Of a DNA stretch of 64,000 nucleotides, positions 35,683 through 45,291 are shown piece by piece. A model generated the notes under the pieces. The model was not told the origin of the DNA and ran no database searches. It saw only the letters and a program-made list of their open reading frames with translations. The position numbers and the translations under genes are program-made. The stretch is from Planctomycetota bacterium (GTDB lineage: Bacteria > Planctomycetota > Phycisphaerae > Phycisphaerales > SM1A02), in NCBI GenBank assembly GCA_021414025.1, contig JAIOPG010000008.1, positions 124,001-188,000 of the forward strand. Direction: 5' to 3'. The number at the start of each line of letters is the position of its first letter. The first letter of the stretch is position 1.

Positions 35683-38328
35683 TCAATTCAGCTTTGCGGC
35701 CTTGGCCTGCTCCTCGGTGAGCGCCGCGCGAAGGCGTCGCAAGGCGCTGGCGTTGAGCTCCTCGCGGTCGTAGCTGGCGTCGCCGCGCATGCGCTCGGTC
35801 ACCTGCATCGCGCGGGCCTCCTTGACGCCGTCTTCCGCTTTCTTGCTGGAGGACGGTCCTTGCATCATGCGGGCAATCCCCGCATCGCTCTTGTCCGTGT
35901 GCTCGATGGATCGCTCGATGAGCGTGTCGCAGCGGAGACGGTAATCGTCCATGAGTGCGTTCACTGCCTTCAGTTGCGCTGGTGAAATCGACGGCAGCGC
36001 CGTTACGCGTTCGACGGCCTGATTCACCTTCTCCTGCGTCTTGAACACCTCGGGATGCGTCTGCTGGCGCACGGCGCGGCGGAACAACTTCGCGTCGGGC
36101 TCGCCGAGCGCGGCAGCCACCGTATCCACGCCATTCATTTGCGTCTGCTCGACGTGCTTCCAGGCCTCGGTGATCGGCTTGCGAAGCTTCTCGATTTCCG
36201 CGGCCCCCGTGGAATCGACGTTCATCGACATGGACACCTTTCCGGCGCCATCGTCGCTTGAAATGATGTTCATGTGGGACCGCTGAGCGAGGTTGAAATC
36301 CGCGATTCGATCGGGGAATGGAGCCAGTTCCTGCTGCATCTGCTGGCACCAGGCGTCGATCGAGGGCATGGCTCTCGCGCGCGCTTCGGGCGAAAGCGCG
36401 TCAGCCGCCTTGTAGAGGTCCACGCGGCCCCAGCGCGACATCATCATGTCGGGCATCGGCATGGCGGAGCTCCGCGTCGAGGCGAACACTCGCTCCAGCG
36501 CGCGGCGGCCGCGCTCGCGGTCCACGAGCACGGGATCGATCCCCTGCACGCCGGTCTTCATGTCGTCGAACCACGCGTCCTCCAACGCGGACAGCGCCGC
36601 CACGCGCTCACCCTGCTGCTTCTGGTACGTGGCGAGATCCTCGCCGACCATGATGGGAAAGCCGCCCGCCGGTGCACCCTTGAGCCACTCGGAGTTGTTC
36701 TGCAGCAGGTCGGTGGCCAGCGCATCCCAGACGGCGCGCTTCGCGTCGGGCACGGCCAGTCGCACCCGCAGGCCCTCGATCTCCTGGCGGTTCAAGGGCC
36801 GCATCTGAATCATGCCGCCATGAAAACTTCCGGCCATCGTGTCGGGTCCGTTGTTCTCCTCGATGGATTGGGCGACGGCGGACGCGATCGCATCGCCGAT
36901 TTTTTCGCTCATTTGCGGGGGGATTTTCACTTCGGGATTCCCTTCGACCTGGAGCTCGGGCGGCGTCGAATCCCTCCGGATCGCGACGGAGCCGGGCTGG
37001 CTGCTTTCGTCGACCACCATCTGCACATTCATCGTGCGGATCGAGGTTCCTTCCATCATTTCGCCGCCCCCACCGTCGCCGCGCATGACGAACATGCTGT
37101 GCGAGGCCTGGACGCCGGCGCCGGCTTCGGCGCCGCCGACGACGTCAACGCTCGAGAACATCATCGCGCCGCCCTCGCCTCCGGACAATTCGCCCAGGTC
37201 GCCAAGGTCGCCAAGGTCGATCGGCCCGTCGTCGAGGCTGTTGAAACTGATCATCATTCCCGACGAGGGCTCCGCAAGATCCGGCATGTTGGCGGCCTGA
37301 GCGATGTCGGCAAGGCTGGATTCATTCAGCTGCGCGTACTTGGACTCGAGTTCCGCCATCGCCTCCGGCGCGACCTTGTCTCCCGTGAGGGTGTCCAGCG
37401 CCGCCTCCTCGAGGGCCTCCCGCTGCTTCTGCCACTGACTGATCTTGTCGAAAGCTTCCTTGTACTTCTCCGGAGCCTGCTCATCGCCGAGGCGGTTGCG
37501 CAACGACTCCGGTGTCTTCATGGCGAACGTTCCCCACGACGAACCCGAGGAGAGCGCTTGGCGGCGGAAGGAGCCGGCGTATTTTTGTCCGGCCTCTGCG
37601 GGCAGCAAGGCGGCGATGTCCAGCACCGCGGCCCGCTCGCCGGCGAGCACTTTGCGACGAAGATCCTTCTCGCGGTCGGCGCCCTTGTCGTCCAGGCTCG
37701 CCACAGCCAGGCGCTCGATGAGCGGCGTGGCGGATCGCTCCCACTCCGACAGGCGCTGGTCGATCGCAGCGGCCTTCTCGGCGGGCAGATCCTTCAGCGC
37801 GGGAGTCTTGGGCAGATTCACGGGCACGCCGCGCACCGCGGAGCCGGCACGCTTGCGGGCGCGGGTCGACGCGATGCGGTCCAGTTTCGCCTTCTGATCC
37901 TCGTCCAGCTTCGCCGTGCGCATGGCGTCGAACATCGAGCCCTCGATCCGGCTGACCGCGTCGTAGGTCCGGGCCGCGGAGGCTCGCCACGCAGCGTCCG
38001 CCGTCGCGTCGCCCTCCGCCGCGTCGCGCTTCGACTGCGCGGGGCGCACCGACTGGTCGCGCAGCTGCTCCCACTGGTCGACGTAGGCATCGAAGGCCTG
38101 CTCGAATTTCACCCGCTCCGCGTCCGCGGGCGCGATCTCCTTCATCCAATTGCCCAGATCACGGCTGCGCAGCGGCCGGGGAATCTCCGGCGCGCGCCGG
38201 GTCGGCGGCGCGTCCCCCGCATCGGGCGCGGAGGAGATCGCACTCCGGCAAAGCAATACCGTCAGAAGGCAGGCCACGGCGATCGCGAAGCGACGGTCGC
38301 CACCGATGAAGAATGGTCGTCTGTGCAT
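35683..38328 (-). CDS. Large exported protein of unknown function
   Basis: 881 residues with a signal peptide (RFAIAVACLLTVLLCRSAIS). The rest is mostly charged alpha helix with coiled-coil-like runs. A central low-complexity Gly/Asp/Met part sits around residues 355-440 (DLGDLGDLGELSGGEGG, MRGDGGGGEMMEG). Repeated segments mention KLDEDQKAKLDRI and LTEEQAKAAKL, resembling the LT-x-EQ pattern of LTXXQ/Spy-like proteins. No enzymatic motif was recognised. It converges with the CorC-like gene, and an AT-rich 150-base region lies upstream. A periplasmic structural or chaperone-like role is only a guess. Confidence 0.75.
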   Translation of the reverse strand: MHRRPFFIGGDRRFAIAVACLLTVLLCRSAISSAPDAGDAPPTRRAPEIPRPLRSRDLGNWMKEIAPADAERVKFEQAFDAYVDQWEQLRDQSVRPAQSKRDAAEGDATADAAWRASAARTYDAVSRIEGSMFDAMRTAKLDEDQKAKLDRIASTRARKRAGSAVRGVPVNLPKTPALKDLPAEKAAAIDQRLSEWERSATPLIERLAVASLDDKGADREKDLRRKVLAGERAAVLDIAALLPAEAGQKYAGSFRRQALSSGSSWGTFAMKTPESLRNRLGDEQAPEKYKEAFDKISQWQKQREALEEAALDTLTGDKVAPEAMAELESKYAQLNESSLADIAQAANMPDLAEPSSGMMISFNSLDDGPIDLGDLGDLGELSGGEGGAMMFSSVDVVGGAEAGAGVQASHSMFVMRGDGGGGEMMEGTSIRTMNVQMVVDESSQPGSVAIRRDSTPPELQVEGNPEVKIPPQMSEKIGDAIASAVAQSIEENNGPDTMAGSFHGGMIQMRPLNRQEIEGLRVRLAVPDAKRAVWDALATDLLQNNSEWLKGAPAGGFPIMVGEDLATYQKQQGERVAALSALEDAWFDDMKTGVQGIDPVLVDRERGRRALERVFASTRSSAMPMPDMMMSRWGRVDLYKAADALSPEARARAMPSIDAWCQQMQQELAPFPDRIADFNLAQRSHMNIISSDDGAGKVSMSMNVDSTGAAEIEKLRKPITEAWKHVEQTQMNGVDTVAAALGEPDAKLFRRAVRQQTHPEVFKTQEKVNQAVERVTALPSISPAQLKAVNALMDDYRLRCDTLIERSIEHTDKSDAGIARMMQGPSSSKKAEDGVKEARAMQVTERMRGDASYDREELNASALRRLRAALTEEQAKAAKLN

Positions 38329-38476
38329 GGCAAAAGTCTAACCCTATGCGCGACGAAATTGAATGCTCGCTCGGTGAAGCGGCCATTTTCTCGATTGATG
38401 ATTTATGCAAAAAAATTTCCAGATTTCGAAAATTTGCAAAATTGTCCTGCCGTCTGCGTCGATCGAATCCGCCAAC
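38329..38476. promoter_or_regulatory. AT-rich upstream region of the large exported protein
   Basis: 148 bases, with an AT-rich core at 38400-38450 holding gcaaaaaaattt and aaatttgc as an imperfect dyad. It probably contains the promoter of the minus-strand gene starting at 38328 and the end of the efflux adaptor transcript. No clear -35/-10 pair was assigned. Confidence 0.35.
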
Positions 38477-39712
38477 TCACGGCTTGGCGGCGGCCCGCGC
38501 GACCGGTGCGACCTTGGTCCCCTCGGGAAGCTGCCGTGACATGTTGGTCGCCACCCGGGTTCCCACCGGCGCCCCAGAGCGCACCTCGACCATGGTGCCG
38601 TTGTCGCGCCCAAGGGTCACGGGCAGATAGTGCAGCGTGTCCTGCGCGTCGATGACCGGCAGGGTTTGCTTGCCTTCGCGGATGACGATGACCTCGCCGG
38701 GCACCAGCGACGCATCGACGGTCGAAGGCACGACCACGGCGGCCTCGGCGAACATTCCCGGCATGAGCGCGTGGTCCGCGTTGGGGATCCTCGCCTCCAC
38801 CTGCAGCGTGCGCGTAGTGCGGTCGAGTTCCGGCGCCATGCGGGTGATCTTGGTCGTGAAGCGACGGTCGGGTATCTCCTTGACCGTGACCTCCACCGGC
38901 TGGCCGACATGCATGTTCACCGAGACGGACTGCGGAACATTGATCATGGCGCGGATCTCCTCGCGGTTGGTCACCCGGAAGATCGGCACGGCGTTGTCGG
39001 TCTTGTCGGCCACGATGAGCGCACCCGCGTCGAACCCCCGCGCCGTCACTTCGCCGTCGAAGGGCGCCACGATCCGGGCCAGCGACTTCAGCGCCGCCAG
39101 CCGGTGCCCGTCCGCCTCGACGGCGGCCAGGTCCGCGCGCGCCGCCGCCAGATTCGCCTTGTCGGTGCGCGAATTCGCGGAGGCCTCGTCCAGCGACTGC
39201 TTGCTCACGGCGCGCTCGTCGCCAACGCTGCGCAGCCGCTCCAGACTCGCGTGCGAGAGGTCCACCCGCGCCTGCGCTAGGTCGATCTTCGCCTGGGCCA
39301 CGTCGCGCGCCGAGATGTTCTGCTCGATCTGCCGATCGAGCAGCGGCGTCTGGATCTCGACCAGGAGCTGGTCCTTCTTCACCACATCACCCATGTCCAC
39401 CAGCATCGGACCCAGATAGCCGCCGACCTGCGCATAGAGCGAAGTCGCCTGCAGGGCGTCCAGTCGGGCCGGCACGACCACGCGAGCGGACGCGGGCAAT
39501 GCGGCGGCCTCCACGAAGACCACCCGCGGAAGTTCATCGTTGCGCGCCGCGGCCGATTCGGCGAGTGCCCGGGTGCGGCTCAGCGCGGGCAGGACACCGA
39601 ACACAATCACAGCGGCCACGACCGCGAGCAGGGCCAATCCAAGCACGATCGGCACGGAGCGACTGCGACGGCGGGCGGCGGCGTCCTTGTGATGTGCGGG
39701 CTCGGAATTCAT
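38477..39712 (-). CDS. RND efflux periplasmic adaptor (HlyD/MFP family)
   Basis: 411 residues. An N-terminal anchor helix (VPIVLGLALLAVVAAVIVFG), a lipoyl/biotinyl half (YAQVGGYLGPMLVDMGDVVK), an alpha-helical hairpin (residues about 115-185), the second lipoyl half (IVAPFDGEVTARGFDAGALI), and beta-barrel and membrane-proximal domains (VTVKEIPDRRFTTKITRMAP). It links the inner-membrane pump to the outer-membrane channel. The start overlaps the stop of the pump gene as ATGA. Confidence 0.92.
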   Translation of the reverse strand: MNSEPAHHKDAAARRRSRSVPIVLGLALLAVVAAVIVFGVLPALSRTRALAESAAARNDELPRVVFVEAAALPASARVVVPARLDALQATSLYAQVGGYLGPMLVDMGDVVKKDQLLVEIQTPLLDRQIEQNISARDVAQAKIDLAQARVDLSHASLERLRSVGDERAVSKQSLDEASANSRTDKANLAAARADLAAVEADGHRLAALKSLARIVAPFDGEVTARGFDAGALIVADKTDNAVPIFRVTNREEIRAMINVPQSVSVNMHVGQPVEVTVKEIPDRRFTTKITRMAPELDRTTRTLQVEARIPNADHALMPGMFAEAAVVVPSTVDASLVPGEVIVIREGKQTLPVIDAQDTLHYLPVTLGRDNGTMVEVRSGAPVGTRVATNMSRQLPEGTKVAPVARAAAKP

Positions 39713-42700
39713 GCGGGGACCTCCTCAAGGGTGTTCGGACGCGGCGGCGTGCGCCGCAGCATGGAATAGATGACGGGCACGACCAGCAGGGTGACCACGG
39801 TGGCGACCAGGAGCCCGCCAATCACGGCCCGGCCCAGCGGCGCGTTCTGCTCGCCGCCCTCGCCCAGGCCCAGTGACATCGGGACCATTCCGATCATCAT
39901 CGCCGCGGCGGTCATGAGCACCGGGCGCAGGCGCGTGGTCGCGGCGTTGAAGGCGGCGGTGCGCGCGTCGTCGCCCTCGCCACGCCGGTCGTTGGCGAAG
40001 GTGACAACCAGGATCGAGTTGGAGGTGGCGACGCCGACGCACATGATCGCACCCATGAGCGACGGAACGCTGAAGGAGGTCTGCGTGCAGAGCAGCATGA
40101 AGACCACCCCCGCCAGCGCTCCGGGCACCGCGAAGATGATGATGAACGGGTCGAGCCAGCTCTGGAAGTTGACCACCATCAGGAAATAGACCAGCAGGAT
40201 GGCCGCAGCGAGTCCCAGGGCGAGGCCGGTAAAGCTGGTGCGCATCGAGTCGTACTGGCCGCGCATCACCACGGTGGTGCCGCGCGGCGCGTCCTTCTGG
40301 ACCTCGTTCACAATGGCCTGCACCTTGCGGCCGACCGAGCCGAGATCCGCGCCTGCGGCGGAGACCAGGACATCGAAGACCGGCTGCACGTTGTAGTGGC
40401 TGATCGCCACCGGCGCCTGGGTGCGCTCGACCGTGGCCACATTCTGGAGTTGGTGGCTCTCGCCCGCGCCGGCGGTCAGCAGCGGCGTGGAGGCGAGCTC
40501 GTCGAGGTCGGCGATCATCGCCATCGGCGTCTGCACGGTGATGGAGTAGTTCACCCCGTTCCTGGGATTGAGCCAGTAGTTGGGAGCGACCTGCGCGGTG
40601 CCGCTGAGCGAAGTCAGCATGTTGCCGGCGACGTCGCGCTGCGTCATGCCCAGCTGGAGGGCGCGGGTGCGGTCGACGACCACCTTCAGCTCCGGTGCGA
40701 AGGGAACCTGCTGAAGATGCACGTCGGCCGCGCCGGGAACGCGCGCCAACCGCTGCATCAGGTCCCGCGCCAGGCGCAGATTGTCCGGCCGCGAGGGCCC
40801 GGTCACCTGCACGTCGATCGGCGCCGCCATGCCGAAGTTCAGGATCTGGCTCACGATGTCGGCCGGCTGGAAGAAGAACTCGATGTCGGGAAATCGCTGC
40901 GGAAGCATCTCGCGCAGCAGGGCCGCGTACTCGTCGGCGCTGCGCGTGCGCGCGTCGGTCAGGCTGATCAGGATCTCGCCGTCGGCGGGCCCGGCGGTGG
41001 AGGAGTCGCTGAACGCAAGGTTGACGCCGCCCGAAGGCTGTCCGATCGAATCGATGATGAGGCGAAGCTCGTTCGCGGGAATGATCCTGCGAATTTCCTG
41101 GGCCACCTCCTGGAAACGCTGCTCGGTCTTCTCGATGCGCATGCCGGGCATGCACCGGGCATGCAGGCGCAACTGCCCCGTGTCGACGCTCGGGAAGAAA
41201 TCCTGCCCCACCAGAAGCGCCCCGCCGACCGCGATCGCCAGCAGAAAGGCGAAGCCCGCGAGCGCGCTGCGGCGGTGATCCAGGGTCCAGTCGATGGCCT
41301 GGCGGTGCCACGAGGCCAGCGCCTCGAAGCGGCGGTTAAACGCGCGGTGCACCGCCCACACCGCGCCGCTTCCGCCTTCGTGCCCGCCCGCCGCGTAGAT
41401 CGCCTGCTCCGGCCCAAGCAGGTAACGGGCCAGCGTGGGCACCAGCGTGCGGCTGAGCACATAGCTGGCGAGCATCGCGAAGACCACGGCCATCGCCAGC
41501 GGCACAAAGAGGAACTTGGCCGCTCCGCTGATCAGGAAGACCGGCACGAAGACGATGCAGATGCACAGCGTGGCCACGAACGCCGGCACGGCAATCTGCT
41601 GCGCGCCATCCAGGATCGCCCGCACCAGCGGCTTGCGCATGCCCAAATTGCGGTGGATGTTCTCGATCTCGACCGTCGCGTCGTCGACCAGGATGCCCAC
41701 CGCGAGGCCGAGGCCGCCGAGGGTCATGGTGTTGAGCGTCTGCCCCAGGGCCCACAGGCAGATGATGGAGACGAGCATGGACAGCGGGATGCTGATGGCA
41801 ATCACCACCGTCGAGCGCCACGAACCGAGGAAGAGGAGGATCATCAGTCCGGTCAGCACCGCGGCGAGGACCGCCTCGTACATCACCGCGTCGATCGCGG
41901 CGCGCACGAAGAGCGACTGGTCGACCAGCGGCGTCACATCCAGCCCCGGAGGCAGCGTGGCCAGGATGGCCGGCAGCGCGTCCTTCACGCGCTGCACGAT
42001 CTCCAGCGTCGAGTACCCGGTGGACTTCAGGATCGTCAGCAGGGCGCTGCGCGCCCCGTCCACATGCACGATGCTGGTCTGCGTCGTGAAGCCGTCGCGC
42101 ACCTGGGCGACATCGCGCATGTAGATCGTCTTGTCGCCGACCTGCTTGATGGGCAGGTCGTTGAGCTCCTCGAGGATGTCGGGGCTGCTGTTGGGACGGA
42201 CCGTGTACTCGGTGTTGCCGAAGCGCACGTTTCCCGCGGGCAGGATCACGTTCTGGGCATTCATCGCCAGGCTGACCTCGCCGGGGGAGATGCCGCGGGC
42301 CAGCAGCAGCTCGGGGTCGAGGTCGACCATGATCTGGCGCGGCTTGCCGCCGATGGGCAGCGGCACCTGCGCCCCCTGCACGGTGGCCAGGCGGGTGCGG
42401 ATGAAATTCAGCCCGATGTCGTAGACCGCCTGCTCGCCGAGCGTGTCGCTGCGCATGGCCATCTGCAAAATGGGCACGTTGCTGGCGGAGTAGCGGATCA
42501 CCAGCGGCGGCGTGGTGCCCGGTGGCATGATCCGCAGCAGCGTCTGGTTGATCGCGGTGATCTGGGCCACGGCGGCCTCGATCTTGGTGCCGGGCTGGAA
42601 GTAGACGCGAATGACCGCGGCCCCGGAGAGCGAGGTGCTCTCGATGTGCTCGATGCCGTTGACGGTGGTGGTCATGGCGCGCTCACTGATGGTGACCATG

Positions 42701-42885
42701 CGGCGCTCCATCTCCTCCGGGCTGATCCCGCCGTAGGACCAGATCACGCTGACCACCGGGATGTCGACCTCGGGGAAGATGTCGGTGGGCATGCGCAGGA
42801 TCGCGACCAGCCCCAGCAGCAGCACCACCAGCGCGGCGACCACGAAGGTGTAGGGGCGTCGAAGGGCGAGTCGGACAATCCACAT
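39709..42885 (-). CDS. RND efflux transporter permease (AcrB/MexB-like)
   Basis: 1058 residues. Proton-driven drug or solute exporter of the inner membrane. Twelve helices in two halves with large periplasmic loops; the proton-relay Asp pair is in GILVDDATVEIENIHR within helix 4. Other motifs: IFPEVDIPVVSVIWSYGGIS (porter start), FFPSVDTGQLRLHARCMPG, and LMGAIMCVGVATSNSILVV in the second half. ATG 42885 (MWIVRLALRRPY) is the typical N-terminus; a TTG at 42927 is less likely. It is the first gene of the pump-adaptor operon and divergent from tetR. Confidence 0.95.
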   Translation of the reverse strand: MWIVRLALRRPYTFVVAALVVLLLGLVAILRMPTDIFPEVDIPVVSVIWSYGGISPEEMERRMVTISERAMTTTVNGIEHIESTSLSGAAVIRVYFQPGTKIEAAVAQITAINQTLLRIMPPGTTPPLVIRYSASNVPILQMAMRSDTLGEQAVYDIGLNFIRTRLATVQGAQVPLPIGGKPRQIMVDLDPELLLARGISPGEVSLAMNAQNVILPAGNVRFGNTEYTVRPNSSPDILEELNDLPIKQVGDKTIYMRDVAQVRDGFTTQTSIVHVDGARSALLTILKSTGYSTLEIVQRVKDALPAILATLPPGLDVTPLVDQSLFVRAAIDAVMYEAVLAAVLTGLMILLFLGSWRSTVVIAISIPLSMLVSIICLWALGQTLNTMTLGGLGLAVGILVDDATVEIENIHRNLGMRKPLVRAILDGAQQIAVPAFVATLCICIVFVPVFLISGAAKFLFVPLAMAVVFAMLASYVLSRTLVPTLARYLLGPEQAIYAAGGHEGGSGAVWAVHRAFNRRFEALASWHRQAIDWTLDHRRSALAGFAFLLAIAVGGALLVGQDFFPSVDTGQLRLHARCMPGMRIEKTEQRFQEVAQEIRRIIPANELRLIIDSIGQPSGGVNLAFSDSSTAGPADGEILISLTDARTRSADEYAALLREMLPQRFPDIEFFFQPADIVSQILNFGMAAPIDVQVTGPSRPDNLRLARDLMQRLARVPGAADVHLQQVPFAPELKVVVDRTRALQLGMTQRDVAGNMLTSLSGTAQVAPNYWLNPRNGVNYSITVQTPMAMIADLDELASTPLLTAGAGESHQLQNVATVERTQAPVAISHYNVQPVFDVLVSAAGADLGSVGRKVQAIVNEVQKDAPRGTTVVMRGQYDSMRTSFTGLALGLAAAILLVYFLMVVNFQSWLDPFIIIFAVPGALAGVVFMLLCTQTSFSVPSLMGAIMCVGVATSNSILVVTFANDRRGEGDDARTAAFNAATTRLRPVLMTAAAMMIGMVPMSLGLGEGGEQNAPLGRAVIGGLLVATVVTLLVVPVIYSMLRRTPPRPNTLEEVPA

Positions 42886-42946
42886 GGGCGAGGGGTCTCG
42901 GAGCGTGTTGATGGTGCGCCGACCCAACGGCCGGCGCGGTTGCTTT

Positions 42947-42974
42947 GCTTACATCGTAAGGTTACACTGTAAGC
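42947..42974. promoter_or_regulatory. Likely TetR operator (nested palindrome)
   Basis: gcttacatcgtaag followed by gttacactgtaagc. It contains cttac-atc-gtaag, ttaca-c-tgtaa and the outer gcttac...gtaagc, all dyads. It lies in the 90-base gap between the divergent RND pump and tetR genes and abuts the tetR start codon. TetR-family repressors usually bind such palindromes and repress both directions, so it is the probable operator of this efflux system. Confidence 0.7.
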
Positions 42975-42975
42975 C

Positions 42976-43734
42976 ATGCCCCTCCACGGATCAACCCGAT
43001 CGATTCGAAAATCCCGATCCCCCTCCCGTCCTCCCGCGCGGACCCGCGGGGGCGGCGGGAAGCCGCCGAAGCGCCCGACGCTGAGCCCCCAGCGGGTCGT
43101 GGCAGCCGCGGTTCACATCGCCGACGAGCACGGCGTGGAGCGCGTGTCGATGCGGACCCTCGCCGCCGAGCTGGGCATCGAGGCGATGTCGCTCTACTCG
43201 CATGTTCCAAGCAAGGACGTGCTGCTGGGGTTGATGGCGGCGCAGGTCGTCGAAACCGTCCCCTTCCCCTCGCGCCGGCTGGCCCCGCGTCAGCGCCTGA
43301 GGCTCCTGGCCATCCATCTGCGCGCCGCGGCCCGAGAGCATCCCAACGTCTTCCCCCTGTTCGTGCTCAAGCCCCTGCAGATGAAGGCCTCGGCGCGGCT
43401 GACCGAGATCGCCCTGCAGGCTTTCCTCGACGCGGGCACGACCGATCTCTGCGCCATCCGCAAGCAGCGCGTCTTCCTGAGCTTTGTGCGCGGCTATCTG
43501 CTGTGGGAGATCGGCGGCTTCACCGCCGGGCGATGGCGGGCCAGTGACTCCACGCTTCTGCCGGCATCCATCGCCGAGTTCGAAGCCCTGGATCCGGCGC
43601 TCTTTCCGGAATGCAAGCGTCTCGCTGGCACCTTCTACAAGATCTCGCCCAACCAGGCGTTCGAGGAGGGATTGGAATCGATCCTCTCGTCGCTGCTTCC
43701 CCCCGCCCCGAAATTGGGACGCCCCCGCCGATGA
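42976..43734 (+). CDS. TetR family transcriptional repressor of the efflux system
   Basis: 252 residues. After a basic, Pro/Arg-rich N-terminal extension of about 37 residues comes the TetR DNA-binding domain (VVAAAVHIADEHGVERVSMR, LAAELGIEAMSLYSHVPSKD). The C-terminal ligand domain is of the TetR_C type (LRLLAIHLRAAAREHPNVFP, AFLDAGTTDLCAI). It should sense a substrate of the pump. Its stop overlaps the start of the outer-membrane channel gene as ATGA. Confidence 0.9.
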   Translation: MPLHGSTRSIRKSRSPSRPPARTRGGGGKPPKRPTLSPQRVVAAAVHIADEHGVERVSMRTLAAELGIEAMSLYSHVPSKDVLLGLMAAQVVETVPFPSRRLAPRQRLRLLAIHLRAAAREHPNVFPLFVLKPLQMKASARLTEIALQAFLDAGTTDLCAIRKQRVFLSFVRGYLLWEIGGFTAGRWRASDSTLLPASIAEFEALDPALFPECKRLAGTFYKISPNQAFEEGLESILSSLLPPAPKLGRPRR

Positions 43735-45260
43735 AAAGTGAAGGCGCACCAGCTCCGCGACCGGCACCCGCGCGATGCTTCGCGCGCATGATCGCCGGCA
43801 CCGCGATTTTCCTCGCCGCAGGATGCATGGTCGGTCCGGACTTCGAGGCGCCGAAGACCACGGAAGAGAAGACATGGGCGGGTCTGAGTCCGGCGGTGAC
43901 CGATGCAGCACTCACGAACAAGCCCGTGGCGGGCGAGGCCGACATCTCCCAGTGGTGGACGAACTTCAACGATCCGATCCTGACGTCGCTCATCGAGCGG
44001 GCCGACGCCGACAACCAGACGCTCGCCTCGGCCGAGGCCCGCATCCGCGCAGCGCGGGCGCGGCGCGCGATCGCCATCGGCGGCCTCTTCCCCGTGGTCG
44101 ACGCCTTTGGCACCGCGGCCCATTCGCCGAACTTCACCAGCACGACGCAGCCCTATTCGCCCGGCACCGACCTCTTCGCCGCCGGCTTCGACGCCTCGTG
44201 GGAGCTGGACATCTTTGGCCGCATCCGCCGCCGCATCGAGTCGACCGAGGCCGAGCTCAACGCGGCGATTTACGAGATGCGCGACGTGCGCGTCACGCTG
44301 GCCGCGGAGGTGGCCACCAGCTACTCGCTGCTCCGCACCGCGCAGGAGCAACTGCGCATTCTCCGCAGCAATCTGGCCACCCAGGATGACGCGCTGAAGC
44401 TGACGACCAAGCTGTACGAGGCGGGCATCACCGGCCTGCTCGACGTCTCCAACGCGCGGGCGCAGGTCGAGCAGACGCGCAGCCGCATTCCCATTTTCGA
44501 GAGCCTGGTGCGCGAGTCGATCTACACGCTGGATGTGCTGATCGGGAAGGATCCGCGAACGCTGCTGGCGGAACTCGAGCCCAGCGGGCCGATGCTGACC
44601 GTGCCGAAGGAAATTCCCGTCGGCCTTCCATCCGACCTGCTGAAGCGTCGGCCGGACATCCGCCGCGCCGAGTCCCAGCTGCACGCGGCCACGGCCCGCA
44701 TCGGCATCGCGGTCGCGGACCAGTTCCCCACCGTCTCGCTCACCGGCGCGCTGGGCACGCAGAGCACCAATGGATACAACATGGTCAGCCTCGCCACGAC
44801 CTATTGGAGCGTCGGCGCCAACGCGACCTGGACGATTTTCGACGGCGGTCGCCTGCAGGCGAACGTCCTGCTGCAGAAGGCGCTGACCGACGCCGCGATC
44901 GCCGACTACCGGCAGCAGGTGCTGGTGGCCTTCCGCGATGTCGAGGTCGCCCTGGTAAATTTCTCGCAGGAACAGTCGCGGCGCGACTCGCTGAGGCATT
45001 CCACCGAGGCCTTCACCGAGGCGGTCAGCCTGGCCACCGAGCTCTACAAGGCAGGACGAACGGACTTCCTGAATGTGCTGGCGGCGCAGCGATCCATGCT
45101 GGACACGCAGGAGGCCCTGGCCCAGAGCGAGCGGGCGATCGCCGACGACCTGATCGCGCTGTACAAGGCCCTGGGCGGCGGATGGGGCAAGGATTCGTCG
45201 AACGATTCCGCGACGGAAGAGGCTCCCCTGCAAATTACTGCAAATTCCCCGAAGAATTAA
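43731..45260 (+). CDS. NodT-family outer-membrane efflux lipoprotein
   Basis: 509 residues of the TolC/OprM type. Signal and lipobox (IAGTAIFLAAGC, with Cys about residue 32) are followed by MVGPDFEAPKT, the usual OprM-like start, and two repeats of the coiled-coil/barrel unit (SLIERADADNQTLASAEARI, LAAEVATSYSLLRTAQEQLR, GLPSDLLKRRPDIRRAESQL). It would form the exit duct for the RND pump. ATG 43731, overlapping the tetR stop, is preferred to the longer frame. Confidence 0.93.
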   Translation: MKSEGAPAPRPAPARCFARMIAGTAIFLAAGCMVGPDFEAPKTTEEKTWAGLSPAVTDAALTNKPVAGEADISQWWTNFNDPILTSLIERADADNQTLASAEARIRAARARRAIAIGGLFPVVDAFGTAAHSPNFTSTTQPYSPGTDLFAAGFDASWELDIFGRIRRRIESTEAELNAAIYEMRDVRVTLAAEVATSYSLLRTAQEQLRILRSNLATQDDALKLTTKLYEAGITGLLDVSNARAQVEQTRSRIPIFESLVRESIYTLDVLIGKDPRTLLAELEPSGPMLTVPKEIPVGLPSDLLKRRPDIRRAESQLHAATARIGIAVADQFPTVSLTGALGTQSTNGYNMVSLATTYWSVGANATWTIFDGGRLQANVLLQKALTDAAIADYRQQVLVAFRDVEVALVNFSQEQSRRDSLRHSTEAFTEAVSLATELYKAGRTDFLNVLAAQRSMLDTQEALAQSERAIADDLIALYKALGGGWGKDSSNDSATEEAPLQITANSPKN

Positions 45261-45291
45261 TGGTCGCGGGCGATACACGGATTAGACTGGG

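Noticed and set aside
36274-38655. 793-codon plus-strand open frame across the large exported protein
   Set aside because: His/Arg-rich antisense composition and no domain; the minus strand has a signal peptide and normal composition.
40396-42972. 858-codon plus-strand open frame across the RND pump
   Set aside because: Antisense to a certain RND permease; no domain, biased composition.
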